NCBI RefSeq assembly: GCF_020171285.1
Contig: NZ_JAIUZI010000004.1
Span: forward strand, 170,832 to 234,831
From: Seohaeicola saemankumensis
GTDB lineage: Bacteria > Pseudomonadota > Alphaproteobacteria > Rhodobacterales > Rhodobacteraceae
Length of the DNA stretch: 64,000 nt
Reading direction: 5' to 3'
Shown: positions 7,272 to 16,007 of the stretch, piece after piece
How positions within the stretch are numbered: the stretch's first letter is position 1
Layout of the letters: every line of letters begins with the position of its first letter
The notes under the pieces: model-generated
Told to the model about the DNA's origin: nothing
Seen by the model: only the letters and a program-made list of their open reading frames with translations
Databases searched by the model: none
Translations under genes and position numbers: made by a program

Positions 7272-8042
7272 ATGTGCGGGTTTTCCGACACCGACGTGAC
7301 CTGTGACGGGTTTCTCGGCGGCCGGCTGCGGCTTTGGCAGCCGCGCCGGGGATACCGGGCGGGGGTCGACCCGGTTCTGCTGGCGGCCGCGGTCCCGGCC
7401 CGCGCGGGGCAGGCCGTGCTGGAGCTGGGATGCGGGGCGGGCGCGGCGATCCTGTGCCTGGGCCACAGGGTGCCGGACCTGGCGCTGACGGGGGTCGAGC
7501 TGCAGCCCGCCTATGCCGGTTTGGCGCGGCGCAATGCGACGGAAAACAACCGGGATCTGCAGGTGGTCACGGCGGATCTTTCGGCGCTGCCGGCGGAGCT
7601 CAAGGCGCGCCAGTTCGATCATGTCATCGCCAATCCGCCCTATTACAAGACCGGCACGCATACGGGGGCTGACGACATCGGGCGTCAGACCGCGCTGGGA
7701 GAGCAAACGCCGCTGGCCCTGTGGATCGATGCCGCCGCGCGCCGGCTGAAACCCAAGGGGTACCTGCATGTCATTCAGCGCGCCGACCGGCTGCCCGACC
7801 TGCTGTCGGGATGCGCCGGCCGTCTTGGGTCGATCGAGGTGCTGCCCCTGGCCCCCCGGCAGGGGCGCGCGTCCGAATTATTGATTCTGCGCGCCCGCAA
7901 GGAAGGCCGTGCGGCATTTCGCCTGCATGCGCCGCAGCTCATGCACATGGGCAGGCAGCACGACCGCGACGAAGAGGATTATTGCCCTGAAATCAAGGCG
8001 GTACTGCGGGACGGGGCGGCGTTGCCCTGGCCGGTGTCCTGA
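7272..8042 (+). CDS. tRNA1(Val) adenine-N6 methyltransferase-like enzyme
   Basis: This S-adenosylmethionine-dependent methyltransferase has 256 residues. It has the SAM-binding motif VLELGCGAGAA (about 45-55), an acidic GVELQP motif and the catalytic NPPYYK motif typical of N6-adenine methylation. It resembles YfiC/TrmN6, which modifies A37 of tRNA-Val, but substrate choice cannot be read from the motifs. It follows the DUF2007 gene closely. Confidence 0.82.
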   Translation: MCGFSDTDVTCDGFLGGRLRLWQPRRGYRAGVDPVLLAAAVPARAGQAVLELGCGAGAAILCLGHRVPDLALTGVELQPAYAGLARRNATENNRDLQVVTADLSALPAELKARQFDHVIANPPYYKTGTHTGADDIGRQTALGEQTPLALWIDAAARRLKPKGYLHVIQRADRLPDLLSGCAGRLGSIEVLPLAPRQGRASELLILRARKEGRAAFRLHAPQLMHMGRQHDRDEEDYCPEIKAVLRDGAALPWPVS

Positions 8043-8164
8043 CCTGAGATTAAGCAAGGTTTAGCCTAGATACACGTTTTATGCAAAACCTGTGCGACTG
8101 CGGCGTGACAGGTCGGGGCACATGTGCTCAACTCATCAGGCAACTTAATCAGAGGAGGATTGCC

Positions 8165-8329
8165 ATGAGCTTGAGCGCGCACCTGACGGAACTGAAAAAG
8201 AAGCACGCATCCCTGAGCATTGAAGTTGAACAGGCCCAACGTGCCCCCGGTATCGACGGACTGCAATTGGCAAACCTGAAGAAGCAAAAGCTTAAACTGA
8301 AAGAAGAAATCGAACGCCTGTCGGCCTAA
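8165..8329 (+). CDS. DUF465 (YdcH-like) small protein
   Basis: This 54-residue helical protein (SLSAHLTELKKKHASLSIEVEQ..., ending LKEEIERLSA) belongs to the YdcH/DUF465 family of short coiled-coil proteins of unknown function. The start is set by a strong AGAGGAGGA site at 8150-8158. Its stop overlaps the convergent exporter gene by four bases. A near-match to a CtrA site (TTAA-N7-TTAG) lies at 8050-8064. Confidence 0.88.
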   Translation: MSLSAHLTELKKKHASLSIEVEQAQRAPGIDGLQLANLKKQKLKLKEEIERLSA

Positions 8330-9195
8330 CGGGCCGCGGATCCGGCGCGCGCGGCCAGCACCGCGCCGCCGGTGATCAGAATGGCGGCGACGGCCAGTGC
8401 CCAGCTGGGCGCGGCGATCCCGACCCCCACGAGAATCAGTGTAGACAGCAACGGCGCCGCGTATGAACTGGTGCCGAGCATCTGGATGTCTCCGCGTTTC
8501 ACGCCGATATCCCAGACATAAAATGCCAGCCCGACAGGCCCCAGCCCCAGGGCCACGGTTGACGCCCATCCGGTTAACCCATTGGGCCATATTGTGTTTT
8601 CGACAAGAGGGTGCAGCACCCAGGACGCCACTGCGGTGATCAGACAGAACACCGCGACGGTGCTGGTCGGTGCCGATCCCAACCGCCGCGACAACACCGA
8701 ATAGCCCGACCACGTCAGCGCGCACAGCAGCGCCAACCCATAACCGGGCAGGTATTGCGGCTGAAACCCCGCCTGTCCGCCGCCCGCAATGATCAGCGCG
8801 GCTCCGGCAAACCCCAACAGGGCGCCAATCAGGTGGCCGGGCCGCAGGGTTTCGCCGGGCAGCAGGCCCGACATCAGTACGATCAACAGCGGCCAGAGAT
8901 AGGCGATCAGCCCGGCCTCGGCGGCGGGGGCCAGCCGCAAGGCCGAGAAATACAACGCGTGATAACCGAAAAGCCCAAGAGATCCAAAGGCATAGACCTT
9001 CCATGACACGGCGCGCAGATCGGCCAGACCGCCTGTGACCACGGTCCAGACCAACCCCAGCGTGCCGCCGATGGTGAAGCAGATCGCGTTCAGCAACAGC
9101 GGTGGCGTCGGGGCGGACCCCACGGTCAGCAGGGCCAGCAGAGCCCACAGCAGGACCGCAACAAAGCCGATGGCGGTGGCGCGGGTGGCAGTCAT
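8326..9195 (-). CDS. EamA/DMT-family transporter
   Basis: This 289-residue integral membrane protein has about ten hydrophobic segments in two repeated halves, as in the drug/metabolite transporter superfamily. Hallmarks are LFGYHALYFSALRLAPAAEAGLIAYLWPL in the first half and a similar ALLCALTWSGYSVLSRR region in the second. The substrate is unknown; family members often export amino acids or related compounds. Its ATG overlaps the stop of the upstream LysR gene (ATGA), so the two form an operon. Confidence 0.88.
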   Translation of the reverse strand: MTATRATAIGFVAVLLWALLALLTVGSAPTPPLLLNAICFTIGGTLGLVWTVVTGGLADLRAVSWKVYAFGSLGLFGYHALYFSALRLAPAAEAGLIAYLWPLLIVLMSGLLPGETLRPGHLIGALLGFAGAALIIAGGGQAGFQPQYLPGYGLALLCALTWSGYSVLSRRLGSAPTSTVAVFCLITAVASWVLHPLVENTIWPNGLTGWASTVALGLGPVGLAFYVWDIGVKRGDIQMLGTSSYAAPLLSTLILVGVGIAAPSWALAVAAILITGGAVLAARAGSAAR

Positions 9196-10139
9196 AGCGG
9201 GGGAATGTCCTCGATCGGGATGACGGTGAACTGGTCCGAGATATAGGCGGTTTTCTCGATCTCGGCAAAGAACCATTCACGGAATGCCTTGATTTGTGGC
9301 CTGTTTTCAGTGCCTTGCGCGCAAACAAAGCGAAAGCTGGCGGGAACTTCGACGGCTGTCTTGAAGGGCGCGACCAGCCGGCCCGCGTGCAGGTCGGTGT
9401 TGACCATGCCGCGCCGTCCCAGCGCGACACCGGCGCCGGAAAGCGCGGCGTCGATGGCGTGATCGGCCTGGCTGAAGTGGGCGCCGTGGGTTGGCGTATA
9501 GTCGATCCCCTGGGTGCGGAACCACACCGGCCAGTCACAAGGCGGCTTAAGGAAATTTATCGATTCATCAAAGATTAACGGCGCCTGCAGCAAGCTTTCC
9601 GGGGTGGTGTAGGTCTCGGCCAGCTCTGGTGTCATGACCGGTGTCACCCATTCCCGGCGGATCGGCTGCGACCAATACCCTTCGTCGGTGCCCTGGCCAA
9701 AGCGGATCGCGACATCGACCTCGTCGCGGACAAAGTCCAGCATCCGCAGGGTGGCGGAGAACCGCAGATCGATCTCTGGATGGGCGCGGGCGAATTCATA
9801 AAGACGCGGCGCAAGCCATTTCGCGGTCAGCCCCGGCCCGGCTGTCACGGTGAGATTCGTGTTGTTTTGCAGGCGCTTGGCGGCATTCCACGCGGTGCTC
9901 AGAGACTGAAAGGCATCGGCGGCGCCGGGGGCGAGGGTGCGGCCGGATTCGGTCAGTTCAACCGCCCGGTTCAATCGCCGGAACAGCGGCGCGCCAAGGT
10001 GCTCCTCGAGCGACTTGATCTGGAACGACAGGGCCGCCGGGGTCACGTTCAGCTCTTCGGCGGCCCGGGCAAAGGACATGTGGCGGGCGGCGGCATCAAA
10101 GGCGCGCAGGGCGGTGAGAGGGGGCAGGCGGGTGCTCAT
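9192..10139 (-). CDS. LysR-family transcriptional regulator (GcvA-like)
   Basis: This 315-residue regulator has an N-terminal helix-turn-helix (PPLTALRAFDAAARHMSFARAAEELNVTPAALS) and a LysR substrate-binding domain. The N-terminus is typical of the GcvA-like branch. It is coupled to the DMT transporter gene and divergent from a 39-codon gene. A palindromic LysR-type box lies three bases upstream of its start, so it probably controls itself and perhaps the divergent small gene. Confidence 0.92.
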   Translation of the reverse strand: MSTRLPPLTALRAFDAAARHMSFARAAEELNVTPAALSFQIKSLEEHLGAPLFRRLNRAVELTESGRTLAPGAADAFQSLSTAWNAAKRLQNNTNLTVTAGPGLTAKWLAPRLYEFARAHPEIDLRFSATLRMLDFVRDEVDVAIRFGQGTDEGYWSQPIRREWVTPVMTPELAETYTTPESLLQAPLIFDESINFLKPPCDWPVWFRTQGIDYTPTHGAHFSQADHAIDAALSGAGVALGRRGMVNTDLHAGRLVAPFKTAVEVPASFRFVCAQGTENRPQIKAFREWFFAEIEKTAYISDQFTVIPIEDIPPL

Positions 10140-10141
10140 AT

Positions 10142-10162
10142 CAGTTAAATACAGCTTAACTG
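10142..10162. promoter_or_regulatory. Candidate LysR operator
   Basis: CAGTTAA and TTAACTG form a perfect inverted repeat around seven bases. It contains the T-N11-A pattern (10146-10158) of LysR boxes and lies between the regulator and the divergent small gene. It also fits TTAA-N7-TTAA, the CtrA spacing, but the position and full palindrome favour LysR. Confidence 0.6.
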
Positions 10163-10250
10163 TCGCTTTGGAAAGTCTCGTTTGTGAGGGGGCTTTGCAG
10201 CGTCCATATTGGCCTCAGGACAAATCAGCTTAACCAAGAGGACCCCGGAG

Positions 10251-10370
10251 ATGACGGAATACAGCGCCAGCCATACCACCCGAAAAGCCTTTGACCGGGC
10301 CCATGAAGAACGCGCCGCGGCGATGCGGGCCGCGTGGGCCTGGCTGTTTTCGCCCAAGGTTTCCCGCTGA
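10251..10370 (+). CDS. Small protein, 39 residues
   Basis: The frame starts MTEYSASHTTRKAFDRAHEE and ends with an amphipathic WAWLFSPKVSR tail. It has the size and position of the short Rhodobacteraceae proteins often found next to regulators, but I cannot name a family. GAGGACCCCGGAG upstream offers a weak ribosome site. A hairpin terminator follows 32 bases after the stop, which supports a real transcript. It is divergent from the LysR gene. Confidence 0.6.
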   Translation: MTEYSASHTTRKAFDRAHEERAAAMRAAWAWLFSPKVSR

Positions 10371-10402
10371 TCGCAGCGCGCGCGATCTTACGGGATGACA
10401 GG

Positions 10403-10432
10403 AGCCGCCCGAGGGGGCGGCTCTTCGTCGTT
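10403..10432 (+). terminator. Intrinsic-type terminator
   Basis: An 8-bp stem (AGCCGCCC/GGGCGGCT, 10403-10410 and 10415-10422) with a 4-base loop is followed by the T-rich CTTCGTCGTT. It would end the transcript of the 39-residue gene. Confidence 0.65.
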
Positions 10433-10529
10433 GGGGGGCGGATTTGACGGTCTTGTACCGACCCGAAACCGGGCCTTTTCCGTTTTGTACAAAATTTTCC
10501 GGTGATTTCGGGGTCTATTTCCGGGCCTT

Positions 10530-10922
10530 TCATGGCTCTGATCGGCTGTCGGAAGTGCGGTCGCGGGGGTAACGCCGCGCCAGGGGAAAGGGCGGCAGCC
10601 ACGATTCGCGGCGGCAGGTCCAGAGCTCGTAGCTGGGGGTGAACCGGTCCGGGGCGTCGAGCGCGCCGAGGTTGAGCTCTACCTCGTCGCCGCTGCGTCC
10701 GAAGACGGACGAGCCGCAGCGCGGGCAGAAACAGCGGCCGTCGAAATCCTGCACGGGGCCGGTGACGGTCACGGCGTCCTGCGGGAACACGGCCGAGGCG
10801 TGAAACAGCGTGCCGTGATGCTTGCGGCAGTCGAGGCAATGGCAGAGGCCCACCCGGTAGGGCCGCCCGGTCGCGGTGATGCGGAGGTCGCCGCAGAGGC
10901 AGCCGCCGGTGATCTGGTCCAT
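10530..10922 (-). CDS. GFA/CENP-V family zinc protein
   Basis: This 130-residue protein has the zinc-binding cysteines of the glutathione-dependent formaldehyde-activating family: GGCLCGDLR, CHCLDCRKHHGT and CPRCGS. Members bind zinc and some act on glutathione conjugates; many have no proven activity. The name does not prove formaldehyde activation. It lies beyond the phaB terminator as a separate unit. The 159 bases after its stop hold the palindrome TTTTGTACAAAA (10483-10494) of unknown meaning. Confidence 0.88.
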   Translation of the reverse strand: MDQITGGCLCGDLRITATGRPYRVGLCHCLDCRKHHGTLFHASAVFPQDAVTVTGPVQDFDGRCFCPRCGSSVFGRSGDEVELNLGALDAPDRFTPSYELWTCRRESWLPPFPLARRYPRDRTSDSRSEP

Positions 10923-10975
10923 GTCGCGCCCTTTCGGTTTTGGCGCAGCTTAACCGGCCCGCCCGGCGCGTGGAC

Positions 10976-11005
10976 AAAAAAAGACCGCCCCCGGGGGCGG
11001 TCTTT
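10976..11005 (-). terminator. Terminator of the phaA-phaB unit
   Basis: On the minus strand a 10-bp stem (10981-10990 with 10995-11004) with a 4-base loop is followed by seven T residues. It lies 22 bases after the phaB stop and is a classical intrinsic terminator. Confidence 0.85.
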
Positions 11006-11027
11006 ACGATTCGTGAACCGGTTTGGT

Positions 11028-11750
11028 TTACCCGAAGAACTGGGCACCGTTGGCGGAAATGGTCGAGCCGTTGATGAAGCCCGCGTCGTCGGAGGCCAGG
11101 AAGGCCACGCAACGCGCGATTTCCTCGGGCTCGCCCAGGCGGCCGGCGGGGATGCCGGCGATGATCGATTCGCGGACCTTTTCCGGAACCGCCATGACCA
11201 TTTCGGTGGCGATGTAGCCGGGGCAGACGGCGTTGGCGGTGATGCCGGCGCGGGCGCCTTCCTGGGCCAGCGAGCGGACGATGCCGATGTCACCGGCCTT
11301 GGTCGCGGCATAGTTGACCTGGGCGAACTGGCCCTTTTGGCCGTTGACCGAGGAAATCACGATGACGCGGCCGAACTTGCGCTCGCGCATGCCGGGCCAG
11401 ACCGGGTGCACGGTGTTGAACACGCCGGTCAGGTTGGTGTCGATCACCTGCTGCCACTGTTCCGGGGTCATCTTGTGGAAGGGCGCGTCGCGGGTGATGC
11501 CCGCGTTGGCGACAACGATGTCGATCGGGCCCAGATCGGCCTCGACTTGGGCGATGCCGGCCTTGGATTCTTCGTAGTCGCCGACGTTCCACTTGTAGGT
11601 CTTGATGCCGGTTTCTTCGGTAAACTTGGCGGCGGCTTCATCGTTGCCGGCATAGGTGGCGGCGACGGTGCAGCCAGCGGCCTGCAGCGCTTTGGAAATG
11701 GCTTCGCCGATACCGCGGCTGCCACCAGTGACGAGGGCTACTCGGGACAT
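11028..11750 (-). CDS. phaB: Acetoacetyl-CoA reductase
   Basis: This short-chain dehydrogenase reduces acetoacetyl-CoA to (R)-3-hydroxybutyryl-CoA with NADPH. It has the cofactor loop GGSRGIG (9-15), the NAG motif and the catalytic serine near 134 with Y147 and K151. The 240-residue length is standard. GGAGAACC upstream fixes the start. It lies 81 bases downstream of phaA and ends at a strong terminator. Its product feeds polyhydroxybutyrate and, through crotonyl-CoA, the ethylmalonyl-CoA route. Confidence 0.95.
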   Translation of the reverse strand: MSRVALVTGGSRGIGEAISKALQAAGCTVAATYAGNDEAAAKFTEETGIKTYKWNVGDYEESKAGIAQVEADLGPIDIVVANAGITRDAPFHKMTPEQWQQVIDTNLTGVFNTVHPVWPGMRERKFGRVIVISSVNGQKGQFAQVNYAATKAGDIGIVRSLAQEGARAGITANAVCPGYIATEMVMAVPEKVRESIIAGIPAGRLGEPEEIARCVAFLASDDAGFINGSTISANGAQFFG

Positions 11751-11831
11751 GAGGTTCTCCAAAAATCTGTGGGTAATTTCGTTACCCGGAAACGCGTGGG
11801 GCGCGCAATTTTGTTGCGCGCCCGTCTGTGA

Positions 11832-13007
11832 TTAATCGCGTTCGACGCAGAGGGCAACACCCATGCCGCCGCCGATGCAAAGTGTCGCAAGACCTTTCTT
11901 GGCGTCGCGGCGCTTCATTTCGAAAAGCAGGGTGTTCAGGACGCGGCAGCCCGAGGCGCCGATCGGGTGGCCGATGGCGATGGCGCCGCCGTTGACGTTG
12001 ACGATGGCCGGATCCCAGCCCATGTCCTTGTTCACGGCGCAGGCCTGTGCGGCAAAGGCTTCGTTGGCCTCGACCAGGTCGAGATCCTCGGGCTTCCAGC
12101 CGGCTTTCTCAAGCGCCTTGCGCGAGGCGTAGATCGGGCCGACGCCCATGATCGACGGGTCCAGACCGGCGGTGGCGTAGGAGACGATGCGCGCCAGCGG
12201 CTCGATGCCGCGCTTGGCGGCGTTGTCGGCGGTCATCAGCAGGGTGGCGGCGGCACCGTCATTCAGGCCGGAAGCGTTGGCGGCGGTGACCGACCCGTCC
12301 TTGGTGAAGGCGGGGCGCAGTTTCGCCATCGCTTCCATGGTGGCGCCGTGGCGGATGTATTCGTCCTTGTCCATCACGATGTCGCCCTTGCGGGTCTTGA
12401 TCGTGAAGGGCACGATTTCGTCGACGAACTTGCCGGCCTTTTGCGCGGCCTCGGCCTTGTTCTGCGAGGCGACGGCGAATTCATCCTGCATATCGCGGGA
12501 GATCTGCCATTTCTCGGCGACGTTTTCGGCGGTCTGACCCATGTGGTAGCCGTTGAAGGCATCCCACAGACCATCGCGGATCATGGTGTCGATGTATTTC
12601 ATGTCGCCCATCTTGTGACCGGCGCGCAGGTTGGCGGCATGGGGCGAGAGGGTCATGTTTTCCTGACCGCCGGCGATCACGATGTCGGCATCGCCGAGCT
12701 GGATGTGCTGGGCACCCAGCGCCACGGCGCGCAGACCCGAACCGCAGACCTGGTTGATGCCCCAGGCGGCGCTTTCCTGCGGCAGACCGGCGTTGATATG
12801 GGCCTGGCGGGCGGGGTTCTGGCCCTGCGCGGCGGTCAGCACCTGACCGAGAATGGTTTCGGACACTTCGCCTTTTTCAATCCCTGCGCGTTCGACAACC
12901 GCTTCGAGCACGGCCGCGCCCAGGTCGTGAGCGGGGGTATTGGCGAAGGAGCCGCCAAAGCTGCCGACACCTGTACGTGCGGCGGATGCAATTACTACGT
13001 TGGTCAT
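11832..13007 (-). CDS. phaA: Acetyl-CoA acetyltransferase (beta-ketothiolase)
   Basis: This thiolase condenses two acetyl-CoA into acetoacetyl-CoA, the entry to polyhydroxybutyrate and the ethylmalonyl-CoA pathway. The nucleophile C88 lies in VCGSGLRAV. The second active-site region [16 protein letters not shown] and the C-terminal CIGGGMG with the proton-transfer cysteine are intact. The chosen ATG gives 391 residues, the usual length. It is followed by phaB. A palindromic TGC-rich site lies upstream. Confidence 0.96.
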   Translation of the reverse strand: MTNVVIASAARTGVGSFGGSFANTPAHDLGAAVLEAVVERAGIEKGEVSETILGQVLTAAQGQNPARQAHINAGLPQESAAWGINQVCGSGLRAVALGAQHIQLGDADIVIAGGQENMTLSPHAANLRAGHKMGDMKYIDTMIRDGLWDAFNGYHMGQTAENVAEKWQISRDMQDEFAVASQNKAEAAQKAGKFVDEIVPFTIKTRKGDIVMDKDEYIRHGATMEAMAKLRPAFTKDGSVTAANASGLNDGAAATLLMTADNAAKRGIEPLARIVSYATAGLDPSIMGVGPIYASRKALEKAGWKPEDLDLVEANEAFAAQACAVNKDMGWDPAIVNVNGGAIAIGHPIGASGCRVLNTLLFEMKRRDAKKGLATLCIGGGMGVALCVERD

Positions 13008-13120
13008 GATGATCCGGTCCTCTGACAAAACATGTGAGGGGAATATGCGTTTCTCCGAACGGCTTTGGAATGCCCAAAACGCCGGAGCCCCCCCTTTGGT
13101 CATGGGGGAGGCATACCGGA

Positions 13121-13138
13121 TTGCTGCAAGTGCAGCAA
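13121..13138. promoter_or_regulatory. Candidate PhaR operator
   Basis: TTGCTGCAAGTGCAGCAA is a perfect inverted repeat and contains CTGC-N4-GCAG. TGC-rich palindromes of this kind are reported for the PHB repressor PhaR in Paracoccus and relatives. It lies about 115-130 bases upstream of the phaA start, where such a repressor would act. Confidence 0.55.
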
Positions 13139-13180
13139 CAGACAGGGTGTCTCAGGGTAAAGCAGGGCCGCAGTGGCGGT

Positions 13181-14029
13181 TCAGGCGCTGACCTCGGCCT
13201 CGTCCGTGTCCTTCCACGGCGGGCTGACGGCGGGGGCGCCGAACAGGTAACCTTGCAGGCAGTCGACGCCGATAGAGACGAGAAATTCAGCGTCTTCAAC
13301 GGTTTCCACCGATTCCGCGATGGTGAGCATGTCGAATTCCTGGGCAAATCCGACCAATGCGCGGGCCATCGACTGGGCGTCCGCGCTCTTGGAGACGCCG
13401 CGGATGAACTGGCCGTCGATCTTGGCCGCGTCAAAGAAGAAGTCCCTGAAATAGCGCAGTGTCGAGCTGCCGGCGCCAAAGTCGTCCAGGGCAAAGGCGA
13501 TGCCCTTGTCCTGGAGCCGGTCCATGAAATCGATCACCAGTTCGGGCACCGTCATCACCGACGATTCGGTTATTTCGAGGATCAGCCGTTCGCCTAATGT
13601 CTTGTCTTTGAGCAGGAAGCGTTCGAGCACGCGCATCCATTTGCGGTAGCCGACCGAACGCGCCGACATGTTGATCGACAGGCGCAGCTGCGGGTTGCGG
13701 ACGAGGGTGCGCAGCCCCTTTTCCAGCGCGATGCAGTCGATTTCGCGCCCGAGTTCGGAGTTTTCGACGGAGGGCATGAATTCGCGCGCGGGAATCACCC
13801 GGCCGGTGGCGTCGAGCACGCGAATGAACCCCTCGTAAAAGGCGGTCTGGTGTGGCGGACGCGATTGCATGACCGGCTGAAAGGCCAGCATGCATTGCTT
13901 GTGGCGCACCGCCTCGCTGGCCATGGCGACGGCGTCGCGGTCACGGGCGCTGACGGCGGCGTTCAGCGGGTTGTCGGCGCCTTCGGGCAGGCTGGCCTGC
14001 ATCTTGCGGCGTTGCAATGGTCCGTCCAT
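13181..14029 (-). CDS. EAL-domain protein (cyclic-di-GMP phosphodiesterase-like)
   Basis: This 282-residue protein consists mainly of one EAL domain without a GGDEF partner. The signature is degenerate (FYEGFIRV for EAL), but the metal-binding glutamate is kept. Other catalytic motifs are present: NMSAR, EITES, DDFGAGSS, the lysine in AAKIDGQF, ESVET and QGYLFG. Activity against cyclic-di-GMP is therefore plausible. No membrane or sensor domain is visible, so it is probably cytoplasmic. Confidence 0.88.
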   Translation of the reverse strand: MDGPLQRRKMQASLPEGADNPLNAAVSARDRDAVAMASEAVRHKQCMLAFQPVMQSRPPHQTAFYEGFIRVLDATGRVIPAREFMPSVENSELGREIDCIALEKGLRTLVRNPQLRLSINMSARSVGYRKWMRVLERFLLKDKTLGERLILEITESSVMTVPELVIDFMDRLQDKGIAFALDDFGAGSSTLRYFRDFFFDAAKIDGQFIRGVSKSADAQSMARALVGFAQEFDMLTIAESVETVEDAEFLVSIGVDCLQGYLFGAPAVSPPWKDTDEAEVSA

Positions 14030-14053
14030 GGCGGGAGTCCTGTGATGATCCGC

Positions 14054-14377
14054 TCACAGGATTCGCCAAAAACGTTGCCGCATTGTTAAGGTTTGGATTT
14101 GGCTAAAAGCCGCGCTTTCCGTGTGCCGTCGCGTGGCGGGGGCGCGGTCGGGGCGCGCGCGGGCGTCCAGAACTTTGCGCAGGGTGGTATTGGCCACGAC
14201 GCCGATGGCGCCGATCACGGTCAGCACGTGGCCGGCGATGGCCAGCGCCGGGCGGGCGCGGTCGTCGGCGGGGGGTTGCAGCGGCGGGTGGATGGTCGTG
14301 CCGATCAGCGAGAAGACCAGGGCGATGACGACCCCGGTCAAACCGATGAACAGAAAGGCAAGTGTGGTCCGGCTCAT
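14054..14377 (-). CDS. Small two-helix membrane protein
   Basis: This 107-residue protein has two hydrophobic segments, LAFLFIGLTGVVIALVFSLI near the start and LAIAGHVLTVIGAIGVVAN in the middle, then a basic tail. A GAGGT site precedes the ATG. It is 24 bases upstream of the EAL gene on the same strand and could be co-transcribed with it. The family is not recognised. A long open frame on the opposite strand is a GC-rich shadow. Confidence 0.65.
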   Translation of the reverse strand: MSRTTLAFLFIGLTGVVIALVFSLIGTTIHPPLQPPADDRARPALAIAGHVLTVIGAIGVVANTTLRKVLDARARPDRAPATRRHTESAAFSQIQTLTMRQRFWRIL

Positions 14378-14533
14378 GTCAAACCTCGGATGGCCAGCGG
14401 CGGGTTGGATACAAGCGATTTACGATGCCGGCGGCGCGGTTCAACCGGCTGGCGGCATCGCGCAACAGACTGGCCGGAAATCCGGTGTTTCAGGGGCGGG
14501 TCGGGGCCAGTTCAGGGCCGGGTCGGGGCCGGA

Positions 14534-15013
14534 TCAGGGATTGTCCTGCTTGGTGGCGGCATCAGTGTCCTGTCCGAAACGGACGCTAAAGCTGGGCGTC
14601 ATCTGGACCAGCCAATAGGCGATAGAGGTGGTGATCACCAGCGCCGCCAGCCCGAGCAGTTCGGCCGCCCCGGTCTTGTCCATATCGAGGATGATGACCT
14701 TGCGCGCCACCGCCATGAGCGCGGTGGCGACCACGATTTTGACGTGGATGACGTCTTCGCGCAGGTAGATGGTGATGTTGATAAAGATCTCGATAGCGAT
14801 CAGCACCGCCATGAAGGCGCCGAAGGTGGCGAGGATCTCGGGGATGGTGAGCACGAAGCGGGGTTTGTCGAGCAGCATCTGGTAGAGCGTCCAGCCGACA
14901 TCGACCACACCCAGCAGGATCACGATAACCATCAGGATCGCCAGCACCCGGACGGACCAGCGGATCACCACCTGCAGGTTCTGGATCAGCGGTTCTTTTT
15001 CCTCTTCGCCCAT
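14534..15013 (-). CDS. PsiE-like phosphate-starvation-inducible membrane protein
   Basis: This 159-residue protein has four hydrophobic segments and the PsiE-family pattern (REDVIHVKIVVATALMAVARKVIILD). PsiE is induced by phosphate starvation in enterobacteria; its function is unknown, and phosphate control is not shown here. The start was placed at MGEEEKEPLIQNLQ because the upstream extension is proline- and arginine-rich. It lies 16 bases after the sterol-desaturase-like gene and is probably in the same operon. Confidence 0.82.
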   Translation of the reverse strand: MGEEEKEPLIQNLQVVIRWSVRVLAILMVIVILLGVVDVGWTLYQMLLDKPRFVLTIPEILATFGAFMAVLIAIEIFINITIYLREDVIHVKIVVATALMAVARKVIILDMDKTGAAELLGLAALVITTSIAYWLVQMTPSFSVRFGQDTDAATKQDNP

Positions 15014-15029
15014 GGTCCGGCCCCTTTTG

Positions 15030-16007
15030 TCAGGCCCCTTTAGAGCGCGATTCTGGGGTGGGGGTCCAGACGGGGCCGGTGTCGAACCCCGGTGTGCCGC
15101 GATCCTGCGGGTTGCGGGCGAGGTGTTTCGCCTTGATCTGTTCCGAGGTGTCGCGGCTGCCGTCGTGGCTCCACCCCGGGGGGGCGACGGCATACATCAG
15201 ACGGTCGCGCCATGTCAGCCCCGGCCGGGTGATGTCGCGAAAGATGCCGACCCATTCGTGAAAGGCCACCCGCAGCGGGTTGAAGGTGCCGAGGTTCTGC
15301 ACCAGCCCATAGTCGGGTTTTTCGCTGTCCAGTTCCGGCACGAAGGTGCCGAACATCCGGTCCCAGATGATGAAGACGCCGGCATAATTGGCGTCGAGAT
15401 AGCGGGCGTTGCGGCCGTGGTGGACGCGGTGGTGCGAGGGGGTGTTCATCACCGCCTCGACCCATTTCGGCATCCGGCCGATGGTTTCGGTGTGAATCCA
15501 GAACTGGTAGATCAGGTTCAGCCCGCCGACAAAGAGCACCATCGCGGGGTGAAAACCCAGAAGGATCAGCGGCGCGCGCACCACCATCATGAAGGTGAAC
15601 GTATAGGTCCAGGTCTGGCGCAGCGCGGTGGTCAGGTTGTAGTGCTGCGATGAATGGTGGTTGACGTGGCTGGCCCAGACCCAGCGGATGCGGTGGCCGA
15701 ACCGGTGCACCCAGTAATAGCGCAGATCATCGAGCACGAAACACAGGAGCACGACCCAGACCGAAGTGCCGAAGTCGAGCGGGGTCAGCGCCCAGAGCCA
15801 CATGAAGAACCCCCAGGCGATGAAGCCCAGCGCGATGCCCGAGGCGACATTGCCCGCCCCCATGATCAGCGAGGTCAGCGCATCGCGGGTCTCGTACCGG
15901 CCGCCGCGCCCGGTCCAGTGGATCCAGAACATCTCGGCCAGCACCAGGGCGATAAAGCCGGGAACGGCCCATTGCACCACGTCGGGATAGGTCAGGGTGT
16001 CGGTCAT
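15030..16007 (-). CDS. Sterol desaturase / fatty acid hydroxylase family protein
   Basis: This 325-residue membrane protein of the di-iron hydroxylase superfamily has several hydrophobic segments. Its histidine clusters HRFGHR, HVNHHSS and HHRVHHG match the metal-binding pattern. Members oxidise lipids or carotenoids at the membrane; bacterial members are not necessarily sterol enzymes. The substrate here is unknown. Its ATG overlaps the stop of the upstream 128-residue gene, and PsiE follows, suggesting a three-gene envelope operon. Confidence 0.88.
   Translation of the reverse strand: MTDTLTYPDVVQWAVPGFIALVLAEMFWIHWTGRGGRYETRDALTSLIMGAGNVASGIALGFIAWGFFMWLWALTPLDFGTSVWVVLLCFVLDDLRYYWVHRFGHRIRWVWASHVNHHSSQHYNLTTALRQTWTYTFTFMMVVRAPLILLGFHPAMVLFVGGLNLIYQFWIHTETIGRMPKWVEAVMNTPSHHRVHHGRNARYLDANYAGVFIIWDRMFGTFVPELDSEKPDYGLVQNLGTFNPLRVAFHEWVGIFRDITRPGLTWRDRLMYAVAPPGWSHDGSRDTSEQIKAKHLARNPQDRGTPGFDTGPVWTPTPESRSKGA

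Noticed and set aside
8050..8064. CtrA site before the DUF465 gene
   Set aside because: TTAA-N7-TTAG misses one base of the core and lies over 100 bases from the start; too weak to list.
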